A DNA stretch of 28,606 bases from Bacteroidales bacterium (GTDB lineage: Bacteria; Bacteroidota; Bacteroidia; Bacteroidales; SM23-62): assembly GCA_016783865.1 (NCBI GenBank), contig JADHVS010000037.1, forward strand, positions 1-28,606. Reading direction: 5' to 3'. This document shows positions 7,569-15,316 of this stretch, in pieces (within the stretch, counting starts at the first letter, position 1; each line of letters opens with the position of its first letter). Both the position numbers and the translations under genes were made by a program. A model generated the notes under the pieces. It ran no database searches, had not been told where the DNA came from, and saw only the letters and a program-made list of their open reading frames with translations.

Positions 7569-10500
7569 TCATTTTTCTGAAGCCGCCACCAGGTAGGGGA
7601 GGATCACCTCATTCTTGCTTTCACTGGTGCCATCATAGGTGATGGTAACGATTGGAACTCCGGTAAGAGATTTTATCTTCCGGGTCATCGCTTCGGTGAT
7701 CAGCGCCGGACAACAAAATGCCGGATTTGTCTGGACGAACATTGAGAGATTCGGATGATAATCGAGTATATGAAATATTTTCAGAAGGTTTTCGTAGGAT
7801 TCCCCGGAATGGTAAGGTTTTACATTAAAGGAATTAAGATGCCTTTCAAGTGATTCGGGATTGATACGCTCCTTAGCTCCGACAATACTTTCAAACTGCC
7901 TGTAATATTTATTATCCAGTTTGTCCATAACAGTCAGCAATACTTTTGCTAAAATAGCCTTTGAGTGGGCACCTCGTTTGTGCATGCGCCGGATAACATT
8001 TCCTGCAATGATCTTTACATATTCATTGTAGGGAGTGGTAATGACTTCTCCCCCGGCCTGTTCAATGAAGCGTATAAGTTCCTGGTTAAAAATATCATGA
8101 TCCCTGACATAAAAATCTCCGAAAATGGCTACTTCCGGCCGGTTTCCATTCTGGCTTGTTTTAATCCCGTTAAAATTTTCCGCTACCCCGCTCACCGTCG
8201 ATTCGAGGCTTCTTTTGCCTGAAAATGCCTTTTCAAGCCGGACAATGGAGGAGTCGATTACCTGGTCGGTGGTTCCCGGTATCACTTCATAGGGTCTGAT
8301 CCTGCAACCCAGCTTCCGTATCAGCCCGCCGAGCATATATACAAGATAGGTGTTAATGCTTGCATCCAGCGAGAGGTCAAGGTTGGAGACATTTCCCAGG
8401 TATACTTCCGCTTTTTCAAAACCATTGCCATAATTGTCAAGCAGGGTTTTCAGGAATTCAGGGTACATCCTTATATTGCATGTGAACCACGAATCCGACA
8501 TCCACAGGAGAGTTTTTGAGGGATCCAGGTCATGATGCTCCACATATTCGATAAAATCCTGTGCGATTATGTTCAGAGGGATGCATTGACCGGTATTATG
8601 GGCCATGCTTTTCCGGATGTTTGTATCACTGGATTCCACTAAGCGTGCATCAATTCCCTTACGCCGCATTATGGCCACAACCAAACGAAGGGTAAAAGGA
8701 TCCCAGTTTGGCATCAGGAGGGTTTTGTCACCAATTTCCGTTGAGAGCGATGGCAATATATTAACTGATTTGTGGGCTGCACGTTTCTTCCCGGATCGTT
8801 TATGGTTGTGGAAGGACCGAAGTGCTGCTTCAATCCTTGTCTCGTAACCCACAGCGGAATCGTGCTCATCAATCTGAAGGATCAGGTAGGGTTTTTCGGC
8901 CGCTTCAAGGATTTTTTTAAAATATTCCAGAATGAAAGAGTCCGGTGCACATTTGAAGGCGGTAATAAAAACCGGGTATAAATTCTCTGTGCCGGCAATG
9001 TAATCGGCAGCCTTCATGACATCTGAGGCATAATGCCAGGGTATCCGCTGAAGAATATCCCCGTTCCCTGTGTTTTCAACCCTGGGGATCATATCCTGGA
9101 AAAAGCATTTTATGCCTTTCTTATTGAAATATTCTGGGATTTTCTTGTTGAGCTCCTGGGAAAGAACGATATAGGGCCGGCCAAGGAGAACAACGGAAAT
9201 TTCTTCAGTAGTTGAAAAGTTATCATGGAAGCGCTTCTTCCACCTCTTCGACAATCGGTTGTTTTGTTCCAGTGCCCCGTCCCACGCCTGGCTTACCTGG
9301 TTGAACTCAATCCTGTCGCCGAATCTTGCTCTCAACGCATCATAAACAGCTTTTTTATTGTGCTTTATTCCAAAATGAAAATCTACTTCAGGTATGATGA
9401 ACCTGTTTTCCAGCCCCTCTATCTGGGAAATAATGGAAGGGCTGAATTGCGTATAGTAACAAAAGTTGCGCTCCCTCGATTCAGATCTTTCCCGTGATTC
9501 TAAATAGACAGGGAGAAATATATAATCAGCCTGCTCTGCAAGTGATATCGCATGACCGAACATTGATTCAATGGGAGCACAGAATTCTGCACCGGCAAGA
9601 TGTTTTCCAAGGCTGACCAGATCTCTGTCTGTCCTGCTGCAGACCACGGAAATATCAAGTGCATTGAATAAATGTTCCCAGAATTTCAGTTCTTCAAACA
9701 TGTGAAGACCCGCAGGCAGCCCTATTTCAGCTCTTTCTTTTCCCGAATACCGGGTGCCTTTACGGAAAATATTATGCCATTCCTTCACCAGGTCAAACCC
9801 GGATAATTCCTGTTTAACATATTTTGGAGTATCGTAATCCCGTCCACAAAGAAAACCGTATGCCACTTCTTCATTCTCCACCTCGGCAATGGTTAACTTG
9901 CAATTATTGTTGCACAGATCACAGACCTCGGTTCTTACCGGGATGTGTTTTTTATATATTTCCAATCCCCGGAATCCGCTCTTTTCAGGATTGTTTTCAC
10001 TAAGTATCAGGCTTACTCCCAGTGCGCCTGTAAGATGACAGAATCTTGATACGGTTATTGCCTTACCCAGTTTTTGCTCGAAAGCAGCCACCAGTGCTTC
10101 GTTTTTTGCTGTGGCACCCTGGAAACAGACATGTTTACCAATCATGCTCTCTGTTGCCACCTTTCGCAGGTAGTTTTCCCGGACCGAAAACAGGGTTGTG
10201 CACAGTAATTCCTCTACCGAGTATCCGTGGTTAACCAGGTAATTCAGGTCCCGCTCCATGAATACAGTACACCGGTCGCTTGTAAGGGGGGATTCCACAC
10301 CTTTTACCCTTTCGGAATAATCTGAAAGCGGAACACCGAGCTTTTTTGCCAGTTCTTCAATAAAACTGCCTGTACCCGCCGCACAAACGGAATTCATCTG
10401 GGAGAAAACCACCTCCTTATTTTTAAGCACGGTGAACTTGGCATCCTGCCCACCTATCTCAATGATGGTATCCGTTTCAGGATCCAGATGGGTGGCGGCC

Positions 10501-11762
10501 CGGGCATGTGCGGTAATTTCATCTACAATAAGATCGGCGTTTATTATCTTTCCAATCAGTTGTCGCCCTGAACCGGTTGTGCCAACACCCCTGACAGGTG
10601 GACTCAGGTTCCTTTCCTCCAGGTATTGGTAAAGTGCTGAGAAAATGGCTTTTGTCGCCTGGACCGGTCTGCCGGATGTATAGGTATAATATCCAAGCAA
10701 CGGTGTCCCGTCTGACTTGCTTATGACTGCCTTGGTACTTGTTGATCCTATATCAATTCCAATGATTAGTCCTGGTGCATATTCATTCTCATCACCACAG
10801 AATTCCTCTACCTGGATATCGATAGTATAACCTTCCATATTGCATCTGTGAATCCAGTTCCGGGTTTTACTGAAATCAGGATACTCAGTATATTTCAGCT
10901 CAAGAGGCGGATAAAAATATTCGAGTTGGGCAGCGTCCTTTTTATAGTGCATGATCAGATTTCGAAGCGATCCGTCCGGTTTGGTTTTTTTATCTGCAAG
11001 TTGGCGATGTGCCGCGCCAAGCGCACCAAAAACATTTGAATGGCCCGGTACCATAAGGTTACACTCAAGCATTTCTTCAAGGTGACGCCTCACCACCTGG
11101 TTTTTTGATACTCCTCCCGTAAATAACAGGTTCTTACCCGGTGGGAAATCATGGAAGAGGGTATCTGCAACATTTTTTGCCAGTCCTTTGCAGAGACCGT
11201 CGCAGATTGCACCAAGAGAATATCCCTCTTGCTGAGCATGGATAAGATCTGTTTTGGCGAAAACCGAACAGCGTGAGGCAATATCCGGCACCTTGTCCTT
11301 GTTCTGGCCGGCCAGGTCGCAGAACTCCTCAATGGAGCTGATATTCAGCCTTTTTGCCTGCTGGTCAAGGAAACTTCCAGTCCCCGCTGCACAGGAGGTA
11401 TTGGTCCTGGAGTGTTCATACCTGCCATTGTGATCAAGGTGGATCAGATAGAACCTCTCGGCACCCACATGCAAAATGTAACCGGGTTTAGGGCCGGAAA
11501 CCTGTCCAGCCCGGATCAGCGCGGTTTGTATGTCTACATAGGGAAAGCCTTCTATATCGATGCGGCCGGATGAGGTCAATACGATAAATGGCTCTGCATA
11601 CGGTTCCCACCTGTTTTCCAGATTTTCAAGGCACTGGCTTATCCGTCCCCGGTGCTCCTGGTAAAAAGTATCCAGTATCTTCCCTTTCTGGCTCAGGAGA
11701 ACAGCAGAGACAGCCATCGATCCGATGTCAATACCCAGAATTCCAGGCTCCTGATCCATCAT
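7569..11762 (-). CDS. Acyl-CoA dehydratase activase-like fusion (two BadF/HgdC ATPase domains plus DUF2229/HgdB-like part)
   Basis: Counting from the ATG at 11760-11762, the protein has 1397 residues (a TTG two codons upstream is possible). Two ASKHA ATPase domains of the BadF/BadG/BcrA/HgdC family lie at about 8-260 and 332-590. The second is complete: GIDIGSTSTKAV, the GGQD motif at 437-440, and the two iron-sulfur cysteines C460 (CAAGTGSF) and C498. The first keeps the cysteines (C124, C165), but GGQD is replaced by VGAE at 99-102, so it may not hydrolyse ATP. A cysteine cluster follows (C614, C617, C621, C639) in a DUF2229 region, then a C-terminal half related to the 2-hydroxyacyl-CoA dehydratase subunit (for example FKCAPDSF and NPAFCCPALITEAM). 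Related proteins use ATP to push electrons at very low potential onto a partner. The actual substrate of this long fused form is unknown. It stands as a single gene. Confidence 0.85.
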   Translation of the reverse strand: MMDQEPGILGIDIGSMAVSAVLLSQKGKILDTFYQEHRGRISQCLENLENRWEPYAEPFIVLTSSGRIDIEGFPYVDIQTALIRAGQVSGPKPGYILHVGAERFYLIHLDHNGRYEHSRTNTSCAAGTGSFLDQQAKRLNISSIEEFCDLAGQNKDKVPDIASRCSVFAKTDLIHAQQEGYSLGAICDGLCKGLAKNVADTLFHDFPPGKNLLFTGGVSKNQVVRRHLEEMLECNLMVPGHSNVFGALGAAHRQLADKKTKPDGSLRNLIMHYKKDAAQLEYFYPPLELKYTEYPDFSKTRNWIHRCNMEGYTIDIQVEEFCGDENEYAPGLIIGIDIGSTSTKAVISKSDGTPLLGYYTYTSGRPVQATKAIFSALYQYLEERNLSPPVRGVGTTGSGRQLIGKIINADLIVDEITAHARAATHLDPETDTIIEIGGQDAKFTVLKNKEVVFSQMNSVCAAGTGSFIEELAKKLGVPLSDYSERVKGVESPLTSDRCTVFMERDLNYLVNHGYSVEELLCTTLFSVRENYLRKVATESMIGKHVCFQGATAKNEALVAAFEQKLGKAITVSRFCHLTGALGVSLILSENNPEKSGFRGLEIYKKHIPVRTEVCDLCNNNCKLTIAEVENEEVAYGFLCGRDYDTPKYVKQELSGFDLVKEWHNIFRKGTRYSGKERAEIGLPAGLHMFEELKFWEHLFNALDISVVCSRTDRDLVSLGKHLAGAEFCAPIESMFGHAISLAEQADYIFLPVYLESRERSESRERNFCYYTQFSPSIISQIEGLENRFIIPEVDFHFGIKHNKKAVYDALRARFGDRIEFNQVSQAWDGALEQNNRLSKRWKKRFHDNFSTTEEISVVLLGRPYIVLSQELNKKIPEYFNKKGIKCFFQDMIPRVENTGNGDILQRIPWHYASDVMKAADYIAGTENLYPVFITAFKCAPDSFILEYFKKILEAAEKPYLILQIDEHDSAVGYETRIEAALRSFHNHKRSGKKRAAHKSVNILPSLSTEIGDKTLLMPNWDPFTLRLVVAIMRRKGIDARLVESSDTNIRKSMAHNTGQCIPLNIIAQDFIEYVEHHDLDPSKTLLWMSDSWFTCNIRMYPEFLKTLLDNYGNGFEKAEVYLGNVSNLDLSLDASINTYLVYMLGGLIRKLGCRIRPYEVIPGTTDQVIDSSIVRLEKAFSGKRSLESTVSGVAENFNGIKTSQNGNRPEVAIFGDFYVRDHDIFNQELIRFIEQAGGEVITTPYNEYVKIIAGNVIRRMHKRGAHSKAILAKVLLTVMDKLDNKYYRQFESIVGAKERINPESLERHLNSFNVKPYHSGESYENLLKIFHILDYHPNLSMFVQTNPAFCCPALITEAMTRKIKSLTGVPIVTITYDGTSESKNEVILPYLVAASEK

Positions 11763-11797
11763 TGTCAATATTGCCGGTTAAGACTAAAACAGGTTAT

Positions 11798-11850
11798 AAT
11801 CCTGCGAGCGCCTTCCCCCCGGGTACTCGGGGCGAGGGGCTTCAATTCCA
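11798..11850. repeat. Dispersed intergenic repeat copy
   Basis: It starts aatcctgcgagcgc and ends ggcgaggggcttcaatt, with a short GC-rich interior. The two ends match the copies at 4913-4977 (inverted), 17972-18056 and 121-178. It lies between the 5' end of the activase-like gene and the decayed genes on the other strand. Confidence 0.75.
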
Positions 11851-11938
11851 GATGAAATGTATCAAGAATAAGAGGAATATTCGTAGTAAAACAGCATTGA
11901 ATCTACTTTTGCAGAGTATTTAGAATGTATTAAAATAG

Positions 11939-12088
11939 CCAGGTATAATTGGATTGCTTGCAGGAAGGGAACATTCACCCATTCTGTATTTTCATTTTCT
12001 GTACCGCAACCCGGATGTTCATATTGATGGTGCTTCTGATCCTGCACAAGGCTGGCCATATATCCTTCCGGGACCGCTTGATCTGTGA
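11939..12088 (+). pseudogene. Possible relic of a polysaccharide-active enzyme
   Basis: A stop-bounded frame from 11939 to the TGA at 12086-12088 contains GASDPAQGWPYILPGPLD. This resembles a segment (D-x-A-x-x-WPY-x-x-PGP-x-D) that I associate with some rhamnogalacturonan lyase-like proteins. It has no proper start and is only about 50 residues long, and the SGNH relic begins right where it ends, in another frame. If the resemblance is real, it is a short scrap of a carbohydrate-active gene. This rests on memory of the motif only. Confidence 0.25.
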
Positions 12089-12089
12089 G

Positions 12090-12428
12090 CCGGACCTGGC
12101 CTACTCTAAGACGATCGGTCACGTGATCAGCAATTACCTGAAAATCCTGGAAAAGAATGAACAGGAGTCTCCGGAAACCAATGTGTATGTCCATAGTGTA
12201 TTGCCTACGGAGGACGCCATACATTATACCAGGAAAAATACGGATATCCAGGAGATCAACCGGCAGCTTGAAGAAATTGCTAAAGATAAAGGATTGGTGT
12301 ATATTGATCTTTATTCAGCCTTTGTCACCCCGGATAATAAACTGAACCTCGATTATAGCATCGATGGATTGCATCTTAACGGGGCAGGATATAAATTGTG
12401 GGTGGAATTGATATATAGTTTTCTATAA
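12090..12428 (+). pseudogene. C-terminal fragment of an SGNH/GDSL-type esterase
   Basis: The frame ends with clear SGNH-hydrolase features: SNYLKILEK, VYVHSVLPT, INRQLEEIA, LVYIDLYSAF and the block V motif DGLHLNGAGY, which carries the catalytic Asp and His. The N-terminal half, with the nucleophile Ser of block I (GDS), is absent. Where block III (G-x-N-D) should stand just before DLAYSKT, the sequence reads ICEPD. The open frame extends upstream to 11949, but that part has no family features. Intact relatives in Bacteroidota are sialate O-acetylesterase or acetyl-xylan-esterase-like enzymes of about 210-250 residues. This copy therefore looks like a dead remnant, although expression of the short frame cannot be excluded. 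Confidence 0.75.
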
Positions 12429-12434
12429 AAGGAT

Positions 12435-12530
12435 AGTCATCCCGAACTTGGTTCGGGAAAGGAATACTAAAAGGTCAGTCATCCCGAACTTGTTTCGGGA
12501 TCTGGATTCTGAAACAAGTTCAGAATGACT
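12435..12530. repeat. Palindromic REP/MITE-like elements
   Basis: Two related units start with agtcatcccgaactt. The first (12435-12457) is a short hairpin (CCCGAAC, ttg, GTTCGGG at 12441-12457). The second (12477-12530) is a longer palindrome whose 20-bp arms, 12477-12496 and 12511-12530, match at 18 of 20 positions. The second ends just upstream of the first UroD-like gene. A further partial arm lies after that gene pair at 14858-14872. The elements could fold into RNA hairpins that protect or separate transcripts. Confidence 0.85.
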
Positions 12531-12555
12531 ATTGAAAACTAACAAAAATAATCAT

Positions 12556-13791
12556 ATGAACTCAAGAGAAAGAGTATTTTCAGCCTTAAACCATAAGGAA
12601 CCGGACCGGGTTCCGATCGACTTCGGTGGGCACCGTTCATCTGGTATAGCTGCTATGGCTTATACCAAGCTGAGAAAACATCTCGGTTTACCCGACAAAC
12701 CCATCAGGGTGTATGACATGGTGCAACAAATGGCCATTATTGATAATGATGTGCTTGATCTGTTTGGCGTGGATACCATAGAAATGGGCCGCGGCTTTTT
12801 ATTGAATGACGACGGTTGGAAACCATGGGTGTTGCCGGATGGGACTGATTGTGAAATCCCTGACTATTTAAATGTGGAAAAACATGGCGATGACTGGTTC
12901 CTATATGATGATGACGGTTATGAACTTGGTGTGCAGAAAAAGGGCTGCCTCTATTTTGAGCAAACCCAATTCCCATTGCTGGACAGGGGGATCGAAAATG
13001 ATCATTTTCATGATCTTGAGGATATGCTTGGTAAGAATATCTGGGCTGCTATCCCTCATCCCGGAGCCCATTTAGACCTGGATGAGTCAGGATTGCAGGA
13101 GCTGACCGAAAAAGCTAAAAAATTACGGGAATCAACCGACAGGGCAATCATAGGACTGTTTGGCGGCAACATGTTCGAATTGCCTCAATGGTTATACCGG
13201 ATGGATAACTATTTACTATCCATTGCGTTATATCCTGATAAAGTATTTGAATTATCAGAAAACCTGGTCAAAATACATTTGAACAACCTGGAGAAATGGT
13301 TACCGGCCGTTGGTCCGTATATCGACATTATTATGTTCGGAGATGACCTGGGTGGCCAGCAGGGCCCGCTGATGAGTCCGGATGACTACAGGAGCCTTTA
13401 TAAACCATTTCATAAAGTGATGTGGAACAGGGCAAAAGAACTGGCAGATGTTAAGGTACAGTTACACTGTTGTGGTGGTATATACGAATTGCTGCCCGAC
13501 CTGATAGATGCAGGCCTCGATGCCATCAATCCGGTTCAGATCTCCTGCCAGGGAATGGATCCTGCGCGGTTGAAAAAAGAATTCGGCGACCAGATCACCT
13601 TCTGGGGTGGGGGCTGTGATACGCAACGGATATTGCCCCTCGGAACGCCCCAGGAAGTAAAGGCACATGTCCGTGAGAATGTTGATATCTTCAAACCTGG
13701 TGGCGGATTTGTATTTCAGCAGGTGCATAATGCGCTTGACAATGTGCCTCCCGAAAATATTGTAGCCATGTTAAACGAGGTAAATACTTGA
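12556..13791 (+). CDS. Uroporphyrinogen decarboxylase-family (MtaA-like) protein, probable methyltransferase
   Basis: From the ATG at 12556 the protein has 411 residues and begins MNSRERVFSALNHKEPDRVP, a typical UroD-family opening. A frame starting with TTG at 12532 exists, but it begins inside the palindromic repeat. In the C-terminal third, H304-x-C306 (VQLHCCGGI) and C354 (WGGGCDTQ) form the H-x-C...C zinc pattern of MtaA/CmuA-type methyltransferases, which activate a methyl-carrying or thiol substrate. The segments IIMFGDDLGGQQG and FVFQQVHNALDNVPPENI also fit the family. True haem-pathway HemE is shorter and lacks this zinc site, so a role in haem synthesis is unlikely. The gene is followed after six bases by a second family member. 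No corrinoid protein gene is visible nearby, so the methyl donor and acceptor are unknown. Confidence 0.85.
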   Translation: MNSRERVFSALNHKEPDRVPIDFGGHRSSGIAAMAYTKLRKHLGLPDKPIRVYDMVQQMAIIDNDVLDLFGVDTIEMGRGFLLNDDGWKPWVLPDGTDCEIPDYLNVEKHGDDWFLYDDDGYELGVQKKGCLYFEQTQFPLLDRGIENDHFHDLEDMLGKNIWAAIPHPGAHLDLDESGLQELTEKAKKLRESTDRAIIGLFGGNMFELPQWLYRMDNYLLSIALYPDKVFELSENLVKIHLNNLEKWLPAVGPYIDIIMFGDDLGGQQGPLMSPDDYRSLYKPFHKVMWNRAKELADVKVQLHCCGGIYELLPDLIDAGLDAINPVQISCQGMDPARLKKEFGDQITFWGGGCDTQRILPLGTPQEVKAHVRENVDIFKPGGGFVFQQVHNALDNVPPENIVAMLNEVNT

Positions 13792-13797
13792 TAATCA

Positions 13798-14856
13798 ATG
13801 GGGAAAGTTGATTTTCAGCCCGATTATACACAGATACTGCAGGTACTTTATAACCGGCAACCTGAAAGACTTCCTGTGTATGAACACCATATTGATGTAC
13901 CCTTTGTTTCTAAGGCGATCGGAAAAGAATTGATTTGCGATGGTGATAAGCCAGCCGATCTGGAGGCTTATTACAGGGAGCTGACCGGGTTCTGGAAAAA
14001 CATAACATATGATGCCATCGATTATGAGGCGGCGATATGCGACATCCTTCCTGATCATGGTGCTATTTTTGGCGGAAGGCCCGGCCCGATACAAAGCAGG
14101 GATGATTTTGAAAAATATCCTTTCGATGAAATTCCGGAGATTTTCTGGAAGGCTTACACACCCCACCTCGAGGCGCTGAAGAAAGTTATGCCTGAGGGTA
14201 TGAAAGCATTTGGCGGATGCGGGTATGGTATTTTTGAGACCAGCGAGGACCTGGTGGGATATGAGCACCTGTGCATCATGTTGTATACAGATCCTGAATT
14301 ATTTGCCGACTTGTTTAAAAAGATCGGCGACCTCTACGAGACTTTATGGTCTGAGATGATCAACAGGTATAAGGACCTGTTCGTATTTTTCAGGATGGGG
14401 GATGACCTGGGCTTTAAAACCTCCACCCTGATGCCCCCGGACACTATTGTGGAACACATCCTTCCCCAGTATAAGAGAGTCATTGACCTGGTCCACCAGG
14501 CCGGGAAGAAATTCCTGCTTCACAGTTGCGGGAATATTTTTGACATAATGGAGGATATCATTGGATGCGGCATTGACGCCAAGCATTCGAATGAGGACCA
14601 GATTGCCCCCTTTGATAAATGGATTGAACTGTACAATGACCGGATTGGATTATTTGGAGGTATCGATGTGGACATTCTCTGCCACAATTCCTATGATGAT
14701 GTTTTCAGAATAGTGGTTGAGGCCGGAACACGTTTCAGAGCTAAAAGTAAAGGCTGGGGTCTGGGATCGGGAAATTCAATACCTGAATATGTGCCGCTTG
14801 ATGGTTTTATGGGCATGATCGATGCCGCGAAGGAGCTGAGAAAACAATTCAATTAA
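13798..14856 (+). CDS. Second UroD-family (MtaA-like) protein
   Basis: The 352-residue protein starts at the ATG at 13798, six bases after the stop of the preceding gene, which implies co-translation. Family features are HIDVPFVSKAIGKE near the N-terminus, FRMGDDLGFKTSTLMPP (198-214), LLHSCGNIFDIMEDI with H242-x-C244, LFGGIDVD (285-292) and GNSIPEYVPLDG. A cysteine at C295 could be the third zinc ligand, but it is not in the usual place directly in the GG-x-D segment, so the zinc site is less certain than in its neighbour. The two proteins differ clearly, and they may form a heterodimer or act in sequence. The remnant GntR regulator just downstream on the other strand suggests a former small-molecule-controlled unit. 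Confidence 0.83.
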   Translation: MGKVDFQPDYTQILQVLYNRQPERLPVYEHHIDVPFVSKAIGKELICDGDKPADLEAYYRELTGFWKNITYDAIDYEAAICDILPDHGAIFGGRPGPIQSRDDFEKYPFDEIPEIFWKAYTPHLEALKKVMPEGMKAFGGCGYGIFETSEDLVGYEHLCIMLYTDPELFADLFKKIGDLYETLWSEMINRYKDLFVFFRMGDDLGFKTSTLMPPDTIVEHILPQYKRVIDLVHQAGKKFLLHSCGNIFDIMEDIIGCGIDAKHSNEDQIAPFDKWIELYNDRIGLFGGIDVDILCHNSYDDVFRIVVEAGTRFRAKSKGWGLGSGNSIPEYVPLDGFMGMIDAAKELRKQFN

Positions 14857-14857
14857 T

Positions 14858-14872
14858 AGTCATTCCGAACTT
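14858..14872. repeat. Partial arm of the palindromic element
   Basis: The sequence agtcattccgaactt matches the arms of the palindrome at 12477-12530 with one difference from the first arm. It lies three bases after the stop of the second UroD-like gene, so the gene pair is bracketed by copies of the same element. Confidence 0.6.
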
Positions 14873-14893
14873 ACCTGGCCATCTCAATCGCTG

Positions 14894-15172
14894 TTATGGA
14901 ATATCCCTCTCGCTCTCAATGGTGTATACAAAACTATCTGACTTGTAATATCCCAGGTTGTATTCGATGGGATGTCCACCAGGATCAAACACAAATCTTT
15001 TTCTTTTCAGGACAGGGTCTCCTTTCCTGAAATTGAGTTTTTTTGCCAGGTCCACCTCATTGGGCAGGAACTTTCCACTCCGGTACCCGGGATCATCAAT
15101 CATTTTCCTCAGGAGTGCTTCAACCTGTGCATGGAGTGGTACCGGACTTATATGGTCGATCGAATACTTCAT
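14894..15172 (-). pseudogene. GntR/UTRA transcription regulator with internal in-frame deletion
   Basis: The 92-residue frame joins the two ends of a GntR-family regulator. Residues 1-46 are the first half of the winged helix (ISPVPLHAQVEALLRKMI, then SGKFLPNEVDLAKKL). From residue 48 the sequence reads RKGDPVLKRKRFVFDPGG and then HPIEYNLGYYKSDSFVYTIE, which is the extreme C-terminal strand pair of a UTRA effector domain. Intact relatives have about 230-240 residues, so roughly 140 residues are missing: the recognition helix, the wing and most of the ligand pocket. The join keeps the frame. Such a product cannot bind DNA in the usual way. UTRA-type GntR proteins normally respond to sugars or small metabolites, and the neighbouring UroD-like or GH13 genes are the likely former targets. 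Confidence 0.85.
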
Positions 15173-15316
15173 TCAATTTATACAGAAACTGTATTATTCA
15201 CAAATATACGGATTGTTCAGAAATGCACTTTATTATGAATATGTTGAGCAACAATCTGCAGTATTATTTTACTTGATTTTCGTAAATTAAACGGAATATT
15301 CTTCAACTGTTTACCT

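Noticed and set aside
11949..12090. Upstream part of the SGNH reading frame as a real N-terminus
   Set aside because: It lacks the GDS block and any family similarity, so it is most likely unrelated DNA in an open frame.
12532..12555. TTG start for the first UroD-like gene
   Set aside because: It begins in spacer directly next to the palindrome, while the ATG at 12556 gives the family's normal N-terminus.
12556..14856. Haem-pathway uroporphyrinogen decarboxylase (hemE)
   Set aside because: The H-x-C zinc motif and sequence features are those of MtaA-like relatives, no other haem genes are present, and two divergent copies are side by side.
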